From the NCBI GenBank assembly GCA_900554555.1, contig USIC01000003.1, forward strand, positions 1 to 15,554: a stretch of 15,554 nt of DNA, in the 5' to 3' direction. Below the pieces are notes generated by a model. The model was not told the origin of the DNA. It searched no databases and saw only the letters and a program-made list of their open reading frames with translations. This stretch comes from an uncultured Solobacterium sp. Its GTDB lineage: Bacteria; Bacillota_I; Bacilli_A; Erysipelotrichales; Erysipelotrichaceae. Made by a program: the position numbers and the translations under genes. Numbering within the stretch: the stretch's first letter is position 1; each line of letters starts with the position of its first letter. Below, piece after piece: positions 1-10,658 of the stretch.

Positions 1-2
1 TG

Positions 3-248
3 GAAATCTACGATGATCATTCTGTAAAGATTTTCCTCGATAAAGTTTACGTAGAAGGTACTTTAGAGCACGAACAGACACAATACACAGACTCTTACTA
101 TATTCAAACAAAAGATAAGAAGTATTTTATGAGTATCAATCATGATACTGTATCTGTTCCTGTAGAGGTAAATGGTAATCTTGTTTCTTTAGTATTTAAG
201 TTTGTTAGTAATGTTCCATTTACACAAATTGATTTACCACAAAAATAA
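3..248 (+). CDS. C-terminal end of an unrecognised protein (partial)
   Basis: An open plus-strand frame enters from the left edge and runs 81 codons to a TAA stop. No start is visible, so the gene begins outside the window. The visible tail is rich in alternating polar and hydrophobic residues (for example KIFLDKVYVEG and VSLVFKFVSN), which suggests beta strands, and it has no transmembrane segment. I do not recognise the family. It is the only plus-strand gene and converges on the acetyltransferase gene, with a hairpin between them that could terminate both. That the frame is coding is supported by its length up to the edge, by bacterial-like composition and by the well-placed hairpin after the stop, but its function cannot be given. 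Confidence 0.6.
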   Translation, partial: EIYDDHSVKIFLDKVYVEGTLEHEQTQYTDSYYIQTKDKKYFMSINHDTVSVPVEVNGNLVSLVFKFVSNVPFTQIDLPQK

Positions 249-263
249 TCATGCAATTATAAA

Positions 264-304
264 GTGAACCTCCTAAGTTTTCTATAATAACTTAGAAGGT
301 TCAC
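264..304. terminator. Bidirectional hairpin terminator between convergent genes
   Basis: Two 16-nt arms (264-279 and 289-304) form an almost perfect inverted repeat around a 9-nt loop. The single imperfect position is a C-A mismatch when read on the plus strand and a G-U wobble when read on the minus strand, so the minus-strand RNA pairs throughout. The flanks are AT-rich but lack a long T run on either side. The hairpin lies 16 nt after the plus-strand stop and 12 nt after the minus-strand acetyltransferase stop, so it probably ends both transcripts. Confidence 0.7.
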
Positions 305-316
305 ATTTAAGTTATA

Positions 317-886
317 TTACTTCGCCTTTATAGGAAACCATCCCATATTAAGACGAACTTCCTTTCGTTCTAAATCAGTATTCGTATAACAACAACTGTC
401 AAAACCGATTAAGGTAAAACCTGCATGCAGGTAGAAGTCAACTGCATTTATATTTGATGATTGTGTCTCTAAAATCAATGTACGATAGTTTTTTTCTACT
501 GTAATCTTTTTGGCAATGTCTAACAACTTCTTACCATACCCTTGCCCTCTCAACTTCTCATCAACAAATAGTTCTGTAATAATCAATCGATTGGTCCAAC
601 TCTCTGGGCAAATTTCAATTGCTGCAAGTAATTTGTTATCTTCTGTAATACCAAAGGCTTCCGCATCTTCCCACCAGTCTTCGTAAAGCTTATCCTGGTA
701 TTCGCAGTCCTCTAATCTATGTATAAATGGTTTCGTAAATTTTTTCTTTTGAATTGAAATCTGAAAACCATCATCTGTTTTTTGCATATTTACATCGTAG
801 TATTCTTTCGATGTGTATTCAATAGGTAACAGTGTTCCTTTCCATGTATCTTTCCTTAATTTATGAATGATATAGTTTTTCATCAT
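317..886 (-). CDS. GNAT family N-acetyltransferase, streptothricin-acetyltransferase-like
   Basis: A 189-residue acetyl-CoA-dependent N-acetyltransferase. The GNAT core fills the C-terminal half: strand beta4 (LIITELFVDE, about 101-110), the acetyl-CoA pyrophosphate loop RGQGYG (113-118), then LETQ (139-142) and NAVDFYLHAGF (147-157). The order LETQ, a residue pair, N, then FY..GF followed by a GFD..CYTN segment resembles the SatA/Sat4 streptothricin acetyltransferase group, as I recall it. The N-terminal 90 residues are less typical and hold an acidic, tryptophan-rich stretch (EDWWEDAEAF). The substrate is unknown: resistance, or acetylation of a lysine-like amine, is only an analogy. Two adjacent ATGs begin the gene; GGAG lies 4 nt before the first and 7 nt before the second, so the start could be one codon later. 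It lies 44 bp behind the membrane-protein gene, with no terminator between them, and may be cotranscribed with it. Confidence 0.85.
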   Translation of the reverse strand: MMKNYIIHKLRKDTWKGTLLPIEYTSKEYYDVNMQKTDDGFQISIQKKKFTKPFIHRLEDCEYQDKLYEDWWEDAEAFGITEDNKLLAAIEICPESWTNRLIITELFVDEKLRGQGYGKKLLDIAKKITVEKNYRTLILETQSSNINAVDFYLHAGFTLIGFDSCCYTNTDLERKEVRLNMGWFPIKAK

Positions 887-930
887 TTCGCTCCGTTTAA
901 CAAATATAAACTGTATGAATTAAAGTTTTT

Positions 931-1464
931 CTATAATGCGCCTAAATCTTGTAATGTACCATTCCCTTCTGGCTGAATATTTTCTAGTTTGATATTTGGA
1001 TTTCTCTTTTGTAAGTATCCTGCAAATCTTCTCGCTTCGCCTTTATCTCGGCAGCTAAGTGAGAAGGTTTTTTCTTTGTTTGTAAGATAGATGGTTAACT
1101 TTCCGTGTTTTCCTTCTTCGACCTTCACCTCTTGAATATCCATTGTGGATTCTTCATGCATGTCTAATCCTATACATGCAATCATACGATCGTTTAGAAT
1201 CCAACTGCGGTCAATCACACCGCCTTTTTCGTATTCTTCGATATTTCGAATGGATTTTAGTGCCCGTGATATTTTAAATTTCTTTGTATAGTACATCACT
1301 AGGATAACACCCAAGATAGCTGTGCCTACCATCATAGCATAGCGTAATTCTTGAATCCCCTTCTTTTGATAGAAAAATGCTAATGCGAATACTAGAAATA
1401 CAAGTGGTGTCATGAATGGTCCATACAATAAACTATTTAGTGACTGGTAGTATTTTTTAATCAT
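931..1464 (-). CDS. Two-helix membrane protein with a possible PH-like cytosolic domain
   Basis: A 177-residue protein that I do not recognise by name. Two hydrophobic segments lie near the N-terminus (about residues 14-32 and 42-60), separated by a short charged loop. A soluble C-terminal domain of about 110 residues follows, with alternating beta-strand character and a final helix (EARRFAGYLQKRNP). Two membrane helices plus a small beta-rich domain ending in one helix is the layout of bacterial PH-domain (bPH/YcxB-like) membrane proteins; this is inferred from pattern only. The frame is open to an ATG 8 codons upstream (1488), but that ATG has no ribosome-binding site. The ATG at 1464 follows GAGGG at 1475-1479, so the shorter form is chosen. 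The gene sits just after the ATP synthase terminator, so it probably has its own promoter or is reached only by read-through. Confidence 0.65.
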   Translation of the reverse strand: MIKKYYQSLNSLLYGPFMTPLVFLVFALAFFYQKKGIQELRYAMMVGTAILGVILVMYYTKKFKISRALKSIRNIEEYEKGGVIDRSWILNDRMIACIGLDMHEESTMDIQEVKVEEGKHGKLTIYLTNKEKTFSLSCRDKGEARRFAGYLQKRNPNIKLENIQPEGNGTLQDLGAL

Positions 1465-1488
1465 ATTGTTAAATCCCTCAACGAACAT

Positions 1489-1494
1489 ATCATA
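1489..1494 (-). promoter_or_regulatory. Possible extended -10 promoter for the membrane-protein gene
   Basis: On the minus strand the sequence TGG-TATGAT forms an extended -10 element (TGn before a 5/6 match to TATAAT). It lies directly after the ATP synthase terminator and about 25 nt before the preferred ATG at 1464. No good -35 hexamer is found at 16-18 nt, so this rests on the extended -10 alone. If real, transcription would begin near the upstream ATG at 1488, which favours the ATG at 1464. Confidence 0.35.
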
Positions 1495-1502
1495 CCATAT
1501 AT

Positions 1503-1540
1503 AAAAAACAGATAATGAAGAATGTCTTCACTATCTGTTT
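1503..1540 (-). terminator. Intrinsic terminator of the ATP synthase operon
   Basis: On the minus strand a 16-nt stem (arms 1525-1540 and 1506-1521, with one G-U pair) encloses a 3-nt loop and runs directly into six T residues. It begins 3 nt after the atpC stop codon. This is a textbook rho-independent terminator and marks the end of the atp transcript. Confidence 0.92.
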
Positions 1541-1543
1541 CAT

Positions 1544-3345
<1,802 letters not shown>

Positions 3346-4200
3346 CTATACGGCACTTGAGCCACCAACAATTTCCGTTATTTCCTGGGTAATTGCGGCT
3401 TGTCTTGCCTTATTGTATTCGAGTTTCAGTGTTGTGCTTAACTCATCTGCGTTATCTGAAGCTGCCTTCATCGCTACACGACGGCTTCCTTGTTCTGCGG
3501 TTGTGGATTCCATCCAGTCTGAATACGTCACATCAGTAATCATCATTGGAATCAAACTATCCAATATAGTAGATGGATCTGGTTCGAATAGTGTTTCTTG
3601 ATGTTCTCCAGTTTTTTCTTTCTTTTGATCTGGATTGATTGTACATGGTAGTAACACATCAAATTCAGGTGTAAATGTCATTGTGTTTACAAATCTTGTA
3701 TATAAAATCTGTACCTTACCAACTTGACCTGCTTGATAGCGTGCTACACCATCCTCAACACATTTCTTTAAATCTGCAAACGAGATTTTATCTGATGAGA
3801 TTTGTTCTTCATTAACGATATTAAATCCTGCTTCTTTTAACTGGTGATGGATTGCAGTTCCAACTAAGAATACCGGGTCAGCAGGATCCAATGTTTCTCT
3901 TGCTAACTTGAAAACATTCTGGTTGTATCCACCACATAAGCCTAAATCAGAACAGAATATGATCGTCATTGTATGTGGGTTCTGATTATGTACAAGGTAT
4001 TTACTTTCAACATCTTGGTTGTTTGCGACAATATCATTGACTGTATCTTGTAAACGTTGTGCATATTCACGGTTGGCTTCCATCTTTTTTCTTTGTTTAA
4101 GAAGCTTTGCGTTGGCAATCATCTCCATCGCTTTTGTAATCTTTTTGGTGGAGTTGACAGACTTAATTCTGCTACGCAAAGCCTGTCTGGATTGTGCCAT
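3346..4200 (-). CDS. atpG: F1Fo-ATP synthase gamma subunit
   Basis: A 284-residue central shaft of F1 that rotates inside the alpha3beta3 ring. Both coiled-coil ends carry family signatures: the N-terminal helix has IKSVNSTKKITKAMEMIANAK (about 13-33) and the C-terminal helix has KLEYNKARQAAITQEITEIVGG (about 258-280). The central Rossmann-like domain includes the conserved ITxxxGLCGGYN-like patch, seen here as SDLGLCGGYNQNV (about 84-96). Length matches the family. It begins 1 bp after the atpA stop, so the two are probably translationally coupled. Confidence 0.97.
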   Translation of the reverse strand: MAQSRQALRSRIKSVNSTKKITKAMEMIANAKLLKQRKKMEANREYAQRLQDTVNDIVANNQDVESKYLVHNQNPHTMTIIFCSDLGLCGGYNQNVFKLARETLDPADPVFLVGTAIHHQLKEAGFNIVNEEQISSDKISFADLKKCVEDGVARYQAGQVGKVQILYTRFVNTMTFTPEFDVLLPCTINPDQKKEKTGEHQETLFEPDPSTILDSLIPMMITDVTYSDWMESTTAEQGSRRVAMKAASDNADELSTTLKLEYNKARQAAITQEITEIVGGSSAV

Positions 4201-4201
4201 C

Positions 4202-6259
<2,058 letters not shown>

Positions 6260-6270
<11 letters not shown>

Positions 6271-6772
6271 TGCCAACTGTTTCCTTTACGAACGCATCAA
6301 TTGCTTGACGGTCAACTTTTTCGCCTTCGTGTTCACCAATTAACTTACCGGCAGCACTGAATGCGACATCAACCATTTCTTTCTTCATGGATGCGTACAT
6401 CTCTCTGCGTTCAGCTTCGATCTGTTCTTGTGCACGCTGTTTTACAGCTGCAGCTTCTTTATCAGCTTGGGCAAGGATTTGTTTCTTTTCTTGCTTTGCT
6501 TGCTGAATTGCAGCACTTACGATTTCTTCTGATTTTGTAGATGCAGTATTCAACTGCTCTAATGCAACCTTACGATCTGCAAAGGCTTCTTCTTTTGCCT
6601 TTTGACTTAACGCAAGTTCTTCTTGCATCTTTTCTGCTCTAGCATCTAAGAAGTTTTTCACTGATGCCCATAGAAAATGTTTTGCAATCAGAAATAAAAC
6701 AAGTGTACTACAAAGTTGAGTCAGCACTGTCAAACCATTTGGAAATAACTGTTCTACAATATTGACTTCCAT
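6260..6772 (-). CDS. atpF: F1Fo-ATP synthase b subunit
   Basis: A 170-residue peripheral-stalk subunit. One membrane helix lies near the N-terminus (about residues 12-34, LNGLTVLTQLCSTLVLFLIAKHF region). A long, strongly charged, Ala/Glu/Lys-rich helix follows, typical of the parallel b-subunit coiled coil (from about residue 42 onward). The end reaches the delta-binding region. Length agrees with the family. It overlaps atpH at its 3' end and starts 19 bp after atpE, behind a weak CAGG ribosome-binding site. A single atpF copy is seen, so the stalk is presumably a b2 homodimer. Confidence 0.96.
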
Positions 6773-6791
6773 AGTTACCTGAAAGCCTCAA

Positions 6792-7016
6792 TTAGTATAC
6801 GAAAATAAGAAGAATAGAAACTAACAAACCGTAAATAGCACATGTTTCAGATAACGCAATACCCAAAATCATTGTGGAACGAATCTTTGATTCTGCTTCT
6901 GGATTCTTACCGATAGCGTCACATGCGTGAGCAGCTACTGTACCTTCACCTAAACCTGTCATGAATCCTGTAAATACTGCGATACCTGCACCAATTGCGA
7001 TTAAACCCTTTTCCAT
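6792..7016 (-). CDS. atpE: F1Fo-ATP synthase c subunit (rotor ring) with a two-carboxylate site
   Basis: A 74-residue hairpin of two membrane helices joined by a polar loop (GKNPEAESKIRST; the family has RQP here). Multiple copies form the rotating ring that carries the coupling ion. The helix-2 carboxylate is Glu57 in the motif LSETCAIY. Helix 1 carries a second carboxylate, Glu24 in GLGEG, where H+-type Bacillus rings have Asn and the Na+ ring of Ilyobacter has Gln. Thr58 and Tyr62 sit where Ser66 and Tyr70 of the Ilyobacter Na+ site lie (offset of 8 residues). A ring with Glu at both positions has been described for the Na+-driven enzyme of Fusobacterium nucleatum. Na+ coupling here is an inference. 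A strong AAAAGGAG site precedes the neighbouring atpB stop/start junction. Confidence 0.97.
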   Translation of the reverse strand: MEKGLIAIGAGIAVFTGFMTGLGEGTVAAHACDAIGKNPEAESKIRSTMILGIALSETCAIYGLLVSILLIFVY

Positions 7017-7030
7017 AATTTTTTCTCCTT

Positions 7031-7735
7031 TTAATCTTTTTCTTCTTCAGGAATATCGTTTCCTAAAAGTACGATTGTCAAAGTGACAAACACCAATGTT
7101 TGAATAAACCCTGCAAATAAATCAAAATACATATGTAATACCGGGGTGATAATTGGAGCCATGAAATTAAATACTGTTCCTTGGATACCAACTAATCCTG
7201 CGATTGCATTTGATAGATTTGCCGTCCCCATATATACAAGGGACATCATAATAGAACCACATGTGATATTACCAAATAGACGTAATGCCATGGATAACAT
7301 CGTCGAGAACTTACCGATGATATTCATTGGCAACATCGGTGCTATCGGTTCTAAGAATGCATGCATGTAGGCTTTAAAGCCACCATATCTTAATTCCGCA
7401 ACTTGAATCATTAACCAAGTTAGGAATGATAATGTAATCGTTACGCTAAAGTTAGCTGTCGGTGAACTTAATCCAAATAGCGAAATTGTATTACTGATAA
7501 AGATATATACCCATAATGTTAAGATATACGGTGTTAATTTATCCGCTACTTTCTTACCTACATTTGTTCGTACCGTTTTATATACAGTTTCCGTTACTAA
7601 TAAAATCGGTACGACGATACCTTTTGGTTTTTCTAATGGATCTGCCTTATTAATTTTCTTTGACAATAATATCATCGCGATTGCTAGGACGATTGTAATC
7701 AATATGATTACATATACGTCCGATTGTATTGTCAT
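7031..7735 (-). CDS. atpB: F1Fo-ATP synthase a subunit
   Basis: A 234-residue polytopic membrane subunit that forms the ion half-channels against the c ring. The essential arginine is Arg152 in SMALRLFGN. The late helix HMYFDLFAGFIQTLVFVTLT (about 201-220) is the conserved final segment with the Gln typical of the family. About five to six hydrophobic segments are visible. It is at the short end of the family range because the N-terminal region before the first helix is very short. It starts 4 bp after the atpI stop and is followed by atpE after 14 bp. The C-terminus is strongly acidic (IPEEEKD). Confidence 0.97.
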   Translation of the reverse strand: MTIQSDVYVIILITIVLAIAMILLSKKINKADPLEKPKGIVVPILLVTETVYKTVRTNVGKKVADKLTPYILTLWVYIFISNTISLFGLSSPTANFSVTITLSFLTWLMIQVAELRYGGFKAYMHAFLEPIAPMLPMNIIGKFSTMLSMALRLFGNITCGSIMMSLVYMGTANLSNAIAGLVGIQGTVFNFMAPIITPVLHMYFDLFAGFIQTLVFVTLTIVLLGNDIPEEEKD

Positions 7736-7739
7736 GTCT

Positions 7740-8078
7740 TCACCGTCCTCTCTCTATGACTGCCACATGAAATATAATTGCTAATTTAATTGTTGAAAGA
7801 CCAATCGCGCATGTTAGAACATTGAGATATTGTGGAAAGATGGCACTGATGACTAATACTGCAGCCATCAATGCATAATTGATAGCGAAGTTTAAGTAGC
7901 TTCCAGATGAGGATTGCATACTTAATACTCGCTTTGCGAAAATCTCTGTTCGTTTATAAATAATGAATGCAGCAACTGCTCCTAACAACCAACCTGTCGT
8001 CCATTGCCAATGGAACGGCAAGAAAACAAAACTAATCAGAACGAATGCATAGTATATTTTCCAAGTATGATTTGTCAT
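7740..8078 (-). CDS. atpI: ATP synthase-associated protein I-like membrane protein
   Basis: A 112-residue protein with four hydrophobic segments (about 9-24, 29-42, 64-81 and 84-104), preceding atpB as atpI does in most bacterial operons. AtpI proteins assist assembly or stability of the c ring and have been linked to Mg2+ handling; sequence conservation in the family is low. The assignment rests on position, size and topology more than on motifs. The ATG at 8078 lies about 21 nt after the -10 element, behind a weak GGAAG ribosome-binding site. It is the first gene of the atp transcript. Confidence 0.82.
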   Translation of the reverse strand: MTNHTWKIYYAFVLISFVFLPFHWQWTTGWLLGAVAAFIIYKRTEIFAKRVLSMQSSSGSYLNFAINYALMAAVLVISAIFPQYLNVLTCAIGLSTIKLAIIFHVAVIERGR

Positions 8079-8099
8079 TTCTTACTTCCAGTTACTTGC

Positions 8100-8127
8100 A
8101 TTATATTCCTTTTTAAGTATATGTAAA
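8100..8127 (-). promoter_or_regulatory. Promoter of the ATP synthase operon
   Basis: On the minus strand TTTACA (8122-8127, 5/6 to the -35 consensus) is separated by 16 nt from a perfect TATAAT (8100-8105). Transcription should begin near 8093, leaving a leader of about 15 nt before atpI. It fills the 70-bp gap between parB and atpI, which contains no convincing terminator, so parB transcripts may also read into the operon. The flanking DNA carries two direct copies of ATATACTT. Confidence 0.8.
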
Positions 8128-8148
8128 AAAGTATATTTTTCACAATAA

Positions 8149-9042
8149 CTAGCCTTCATCTAAGCAATTCAATATTTCTAAGATACGGTTTAAATCTGCG
8201 GTATCTGTATATCGAATTGTAAGTTTTTTGTTCTGAATTGTTACCTTTGTGCCAAGCTTCACAGAAATCTGATGTTCTAGATCGTGGATGATTGGATCAC
8301 GTTTCTTTTCTGGTTTTGTTTTGTTTGGTTTTACTTCTTCTGCATTAATATCTCTAACATAGGCTTCTACTTCACGAACTGACATTTTGTCCTTCAAGAT
8401 TTTCTCAGCCGCATCAAGCATTTCCGTCTCATCTTTTAAGCCGAGTAATGGACGAACATGTCCCATTGCTAATCTTTTATCTACGACTAATTTTTGGACC
8501 TCAGAAGGAAGTTTTAAAAGTCTCATAATATTTGCACAATATTCGCGAGATTTACCAACTCTTTCTGCCAGTTTTTCTTGTGTATAACCTAATTTCTTCA
8601 CAAGTGAATCATAGGCTGCAGCTTCTTCAATTGCGTTTAAGTCTTCACGTTGTACGTTTTCTAAGATGGCAATTTCCATCATCTGTTCTTCTGTAAATTC
8701 TACAGAAATCGCAGGTACAACTTTTAGCCCAGCAATCTTTGCTGCACGTAAACGTCTTTCACCAGTGATTAAATCATAACCACTGACACTCTTACGTACG
8801 AGTAATGGTGTAAAGATTCCATGTGTTCGAATGGAATCTGCTAATTCATTTAACGCAGTTTGATCAAATTCTTTTCTTGGCTGATAAGGATTTGGTCTGA
8901 TTTCTTCAATTGCGATTTCTACTTCTCTTCTGCCTGGCACTTCCTTTGCGCTACTTTGAATGTCGTCAAGGAACTGTTCAACATTTGATCCGAAAATAGA
9001 ATCTAAACCACGTCCTAAGCCTTTTTGTTTTTTCTCTGCCAT
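8149..9042 (-). CDS. parB: Chromosome partitioning protein ParB (Spo0J)
   Basis: A 297-residue CTP-dependent DNA clamp that loads at parS sites near the origin, spreads, and recruits SMC. The N-terminal KGLGRGLDSIFG peptide (7-18) is the segment that stimulates ParA ATPase in this family. The N-terminal nucleotide-binding domain has NPYQPR (51-56) and GERRLRA (94-100), and ENVQREDLN lies at 128-136. The helix-turn-helix covers about 152-175, and a dimerisation domain ends the protein. It starts 3 bp after the parA stop. Compared with the neighbouring noc it has the ParA-stimulating N-terminus and lacks a membrane-type amphipathic start, so it is the true parB of the pair. Confidence 0.95.
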   Translation of the reverse strand: MAEKKQKGLGRGLDSIFGSNVEQFLDDIQSSAKEVPGRREVEIAIEEIRPNPYQPRKEFDQTALNELADSIRTHGIFTPLLVRKSVSGYDLITGERRLRAAKIAGLKVVPAISVEFTEEQMMEIAILENVQREDLNAIEEAAAYDSLVKKLGYTQEKLAERVGKSREYCANIMRLLKLPSEVQKLVVDKRLAMGHVRPLLGLKDETEMLDAAEKILKDKMSVREVEAYVRDINAEEVKPNKTKPEKKRDPIIHDLEHQISVKLGTKVTIQNKKLTIRYTDTADLNRILEILNCLDEG

Positions 9043-9045
9043 TTT

Positions 9046-9825
9046 CTATCGTTTGATCCTTTCGTTTTGTGTAACTACTTCTTTTACAAGTTGTGCGTAA
9101 GCACGCGCACCTTCCGAACGGGTATCATACTCAAAAATTGATTGTTCACGAGATGGGGCTTCTGATAAGCGTACATTTCGTGGGATGAAACAGTGATAAA
9201 CCTTTTCCTTAAAGTATTTACGTACTTCCTGTTGTACTTCTACAGATAACTTTGTACGTACATCAAACATTGTTAGAAGTACACCTTCGATTGATAATCG
9301 TGGATTCCATAATTTCTGAACCAAACGAATCGTACTTAATAACTGTGTTAATCCTTCTAGCGCAAAGTATTCACACTGTACCGGAATCATCACAGAGTCT
9401 GCTGCTGTTAATGCGTTTGTGTTCAATAAGCCTAATGCTGGTGGACAATCAATAATGATGTAATCATACTGATTTCTTACCGCTTCTAGTTTTCTCTTTA
9501 ATAGTTGTTCACGACCTGTTTCGTATTGAGCCATGTCGACATCTGCACCAGATAAGTCGATGGTTGATGGTAGTACATCTAACGGTGGCATCTGCAGCGT
9601 AACTTTTACATCATCCACGTTTTCATCTCTCATCAAGATATCGTATACCGTCTTATCAAAGCCTACTTTATGTGCACCGATACCATGGGTCGCATTTCCC
9701 TGTGGATCGAAGTCTACTAAGAGTACTTTTTTACCGATATATGATAAACCAGATGCTAGATTCATGGATGTTGTTGTTTTTCCTACTCCACCCTTTTGGT
9801 TTGCGATTGCGATGATCTTTCCCAT
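9046..9825 (-). CDS. parA: Chromosome partitioning ATPase ParA (Soj)
   Basis: A 259-residue deviant-Walker ATPase that dimerises with ATP on the nucleoid and, with ParB, moves origins and influences DnaA. The deviant Walker A KGGVGKTT is at 11-18 with the signature lysine Lys11. The Walker A' aspartate is Asp40 in VDFDPQGNAT, and Walker B is IIIDCPPALGLL (Asp126). It has no N-terminal DNA-binding extension, so it is the short, chromosomal Soj type. GGGGAG lies 7 nt before the ATG, and the start is 12 bp after the noc stop. In B. subtilis, Soj acts on DnaA, which makes the DnaA-box cluster in the same region notable. Confidence 0.96.
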   Translation of the reverse strand: MGKIIAIANQKGGVGKTTTSMNLASGLSYIGKKVLLVDFDPQGNATHGIGAHKVGFDKTVYDILMRDENVDDVKVTLQMPPLDVLPSTIDLSGADVDMAQYETGREQLLKRKLEAVRNQYDYIIIDCPPALGLLNTNALTAADSVMIPVQCEYFALEGLTQLLSTIRLVQKLWNPRLSIEGVLLTMFDVRTKLSVEVQQEVRKYFKEKVYHCFIPRNVRLSEAPSREQSIFEYDTRSEGARAYAQLVKEVVTQNERIKR

Positions 9826-9837
9826 AATACTTCTCCC

Positions 9838-10647
9838 CTATGAATTCTTTGGGAAACGGATGATCATGCATACTTCTTGCGGTCTGTCTTCCGTTTCTAC
9901 TTTTGCTTGGATACCCATTTTTTCAATCAATTTAATACTCTGATTAATTGTATTTACCGCAATCTGTGTACTCCGAGAGAAACCCTTTGTCTTTTGACGT
10001 TTATGTTTCTTCTTTGGAATATCATCTAGACTTGCGATATAGTCTTCTGTTTGTCTTACATTAAATTCAGCTGCGACGATATGATGGAACACTTCTTTCT
10101 GTCTATCACTAGGTACTGTTAATAATGCACGTGCGTGACGTTCTGTGATTTTTGTTTCCATGACCGCATCCTGAATCTCAATTGGTAAATTCAATAAGCG
10201 AATCTTATTGGCTACTGCGGATTGTGACTTACCCACTTTCTGTGCAACCTGTTCTTGGGTCAAGCCAGATTGACGCATGATTTGTAAGTAGCTTTTCGCC
10301 TCTTCGATTGCAGTTAAGTTTTCACGTTGGATATTTTCAACCAGTGCCATCTGTGCTGCTTGGTTTTCATTTGGTGACATGATATAACATGGCACTTCTT
10401 TAAAACCAATCATCTTACATGCACGGAATCTTCTTTCTCCTGTGATAATTTCGTATATATCATCAATCTTTCGAACAGTGATTGGTTGAATCAATCCATT
10501 CTCTTTTATTGATAGTGCTAATTCACGTAAAGCTTCTTCATCAAATACTAATCTTGGTTGATATCTTGATGGAACAATCTTCTCCGTTGGGATATCTACA
10601 ATACGATTGGTATCTTTTCGATCAAATATACTTAAAATACTTGGCAT
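9838..10647 (-). CDS. noc: Nucleoid occlusion protein Noc (ParB paralogue)
   Basis: A 269-residue ParB-family protein. In Bacillus, Noc binds its own sites around the chromosome and, when CTP-loaded, attaches to the membrane and keeps FtsZ off the nucleoid. Motifs in order: SRYQPR (27-32), GERRFRA (70-76), ENIQRENL (104-111) and a helix-turn-helix at about 129-150. The first residues, MPSILSIFDRKD, form a short amphipathic hydrophobic start like the membrane-targeting helix of Noc and unlike the ParA-stimulating peptide of the neighbouring parB. The order rsmG-noc-parA-parB is the B. subtilis order, which also supports the name. AAGGGAGGG precedes the ATG by 4 nt, overlapping the rsmG stop. 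A generic ParB annotation is the alternative. Confidence 0.88.
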   Translation of the reverse strand: MPSILSIFDRKDTNRIVDIPTEKIVPSRYQPRLVFDEEALRELALSIKENGLIQPITVRKIDDIYEIITGERRFRACKMIGFKEVPCYIMSPNENQAAQMALVENIQRENLTAIEEAKSYLQIMRQSGLTQEQVAQKVGKSQSAVANKIRLLNLPIEIQDAVMETKITERHARALLTVPSDRQKEVFHHIVAAEFNVRQTEDYIASLDDIPKKKHKRQKTKGFSRSTQIAVNTINQSIKLIEKMGIQAKVETEDRPQEVCMIIRFPKNS

Positions 10648-10658
10648 ATAACCCTCCC

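Noticed and set aside
9533..9943. 136-codon plus-strand open frame opposite parA
   Set aside because: It lies antisense to the well-supported parA and noc genes, has no family features, and is explained by codon bias of the opposite strand.
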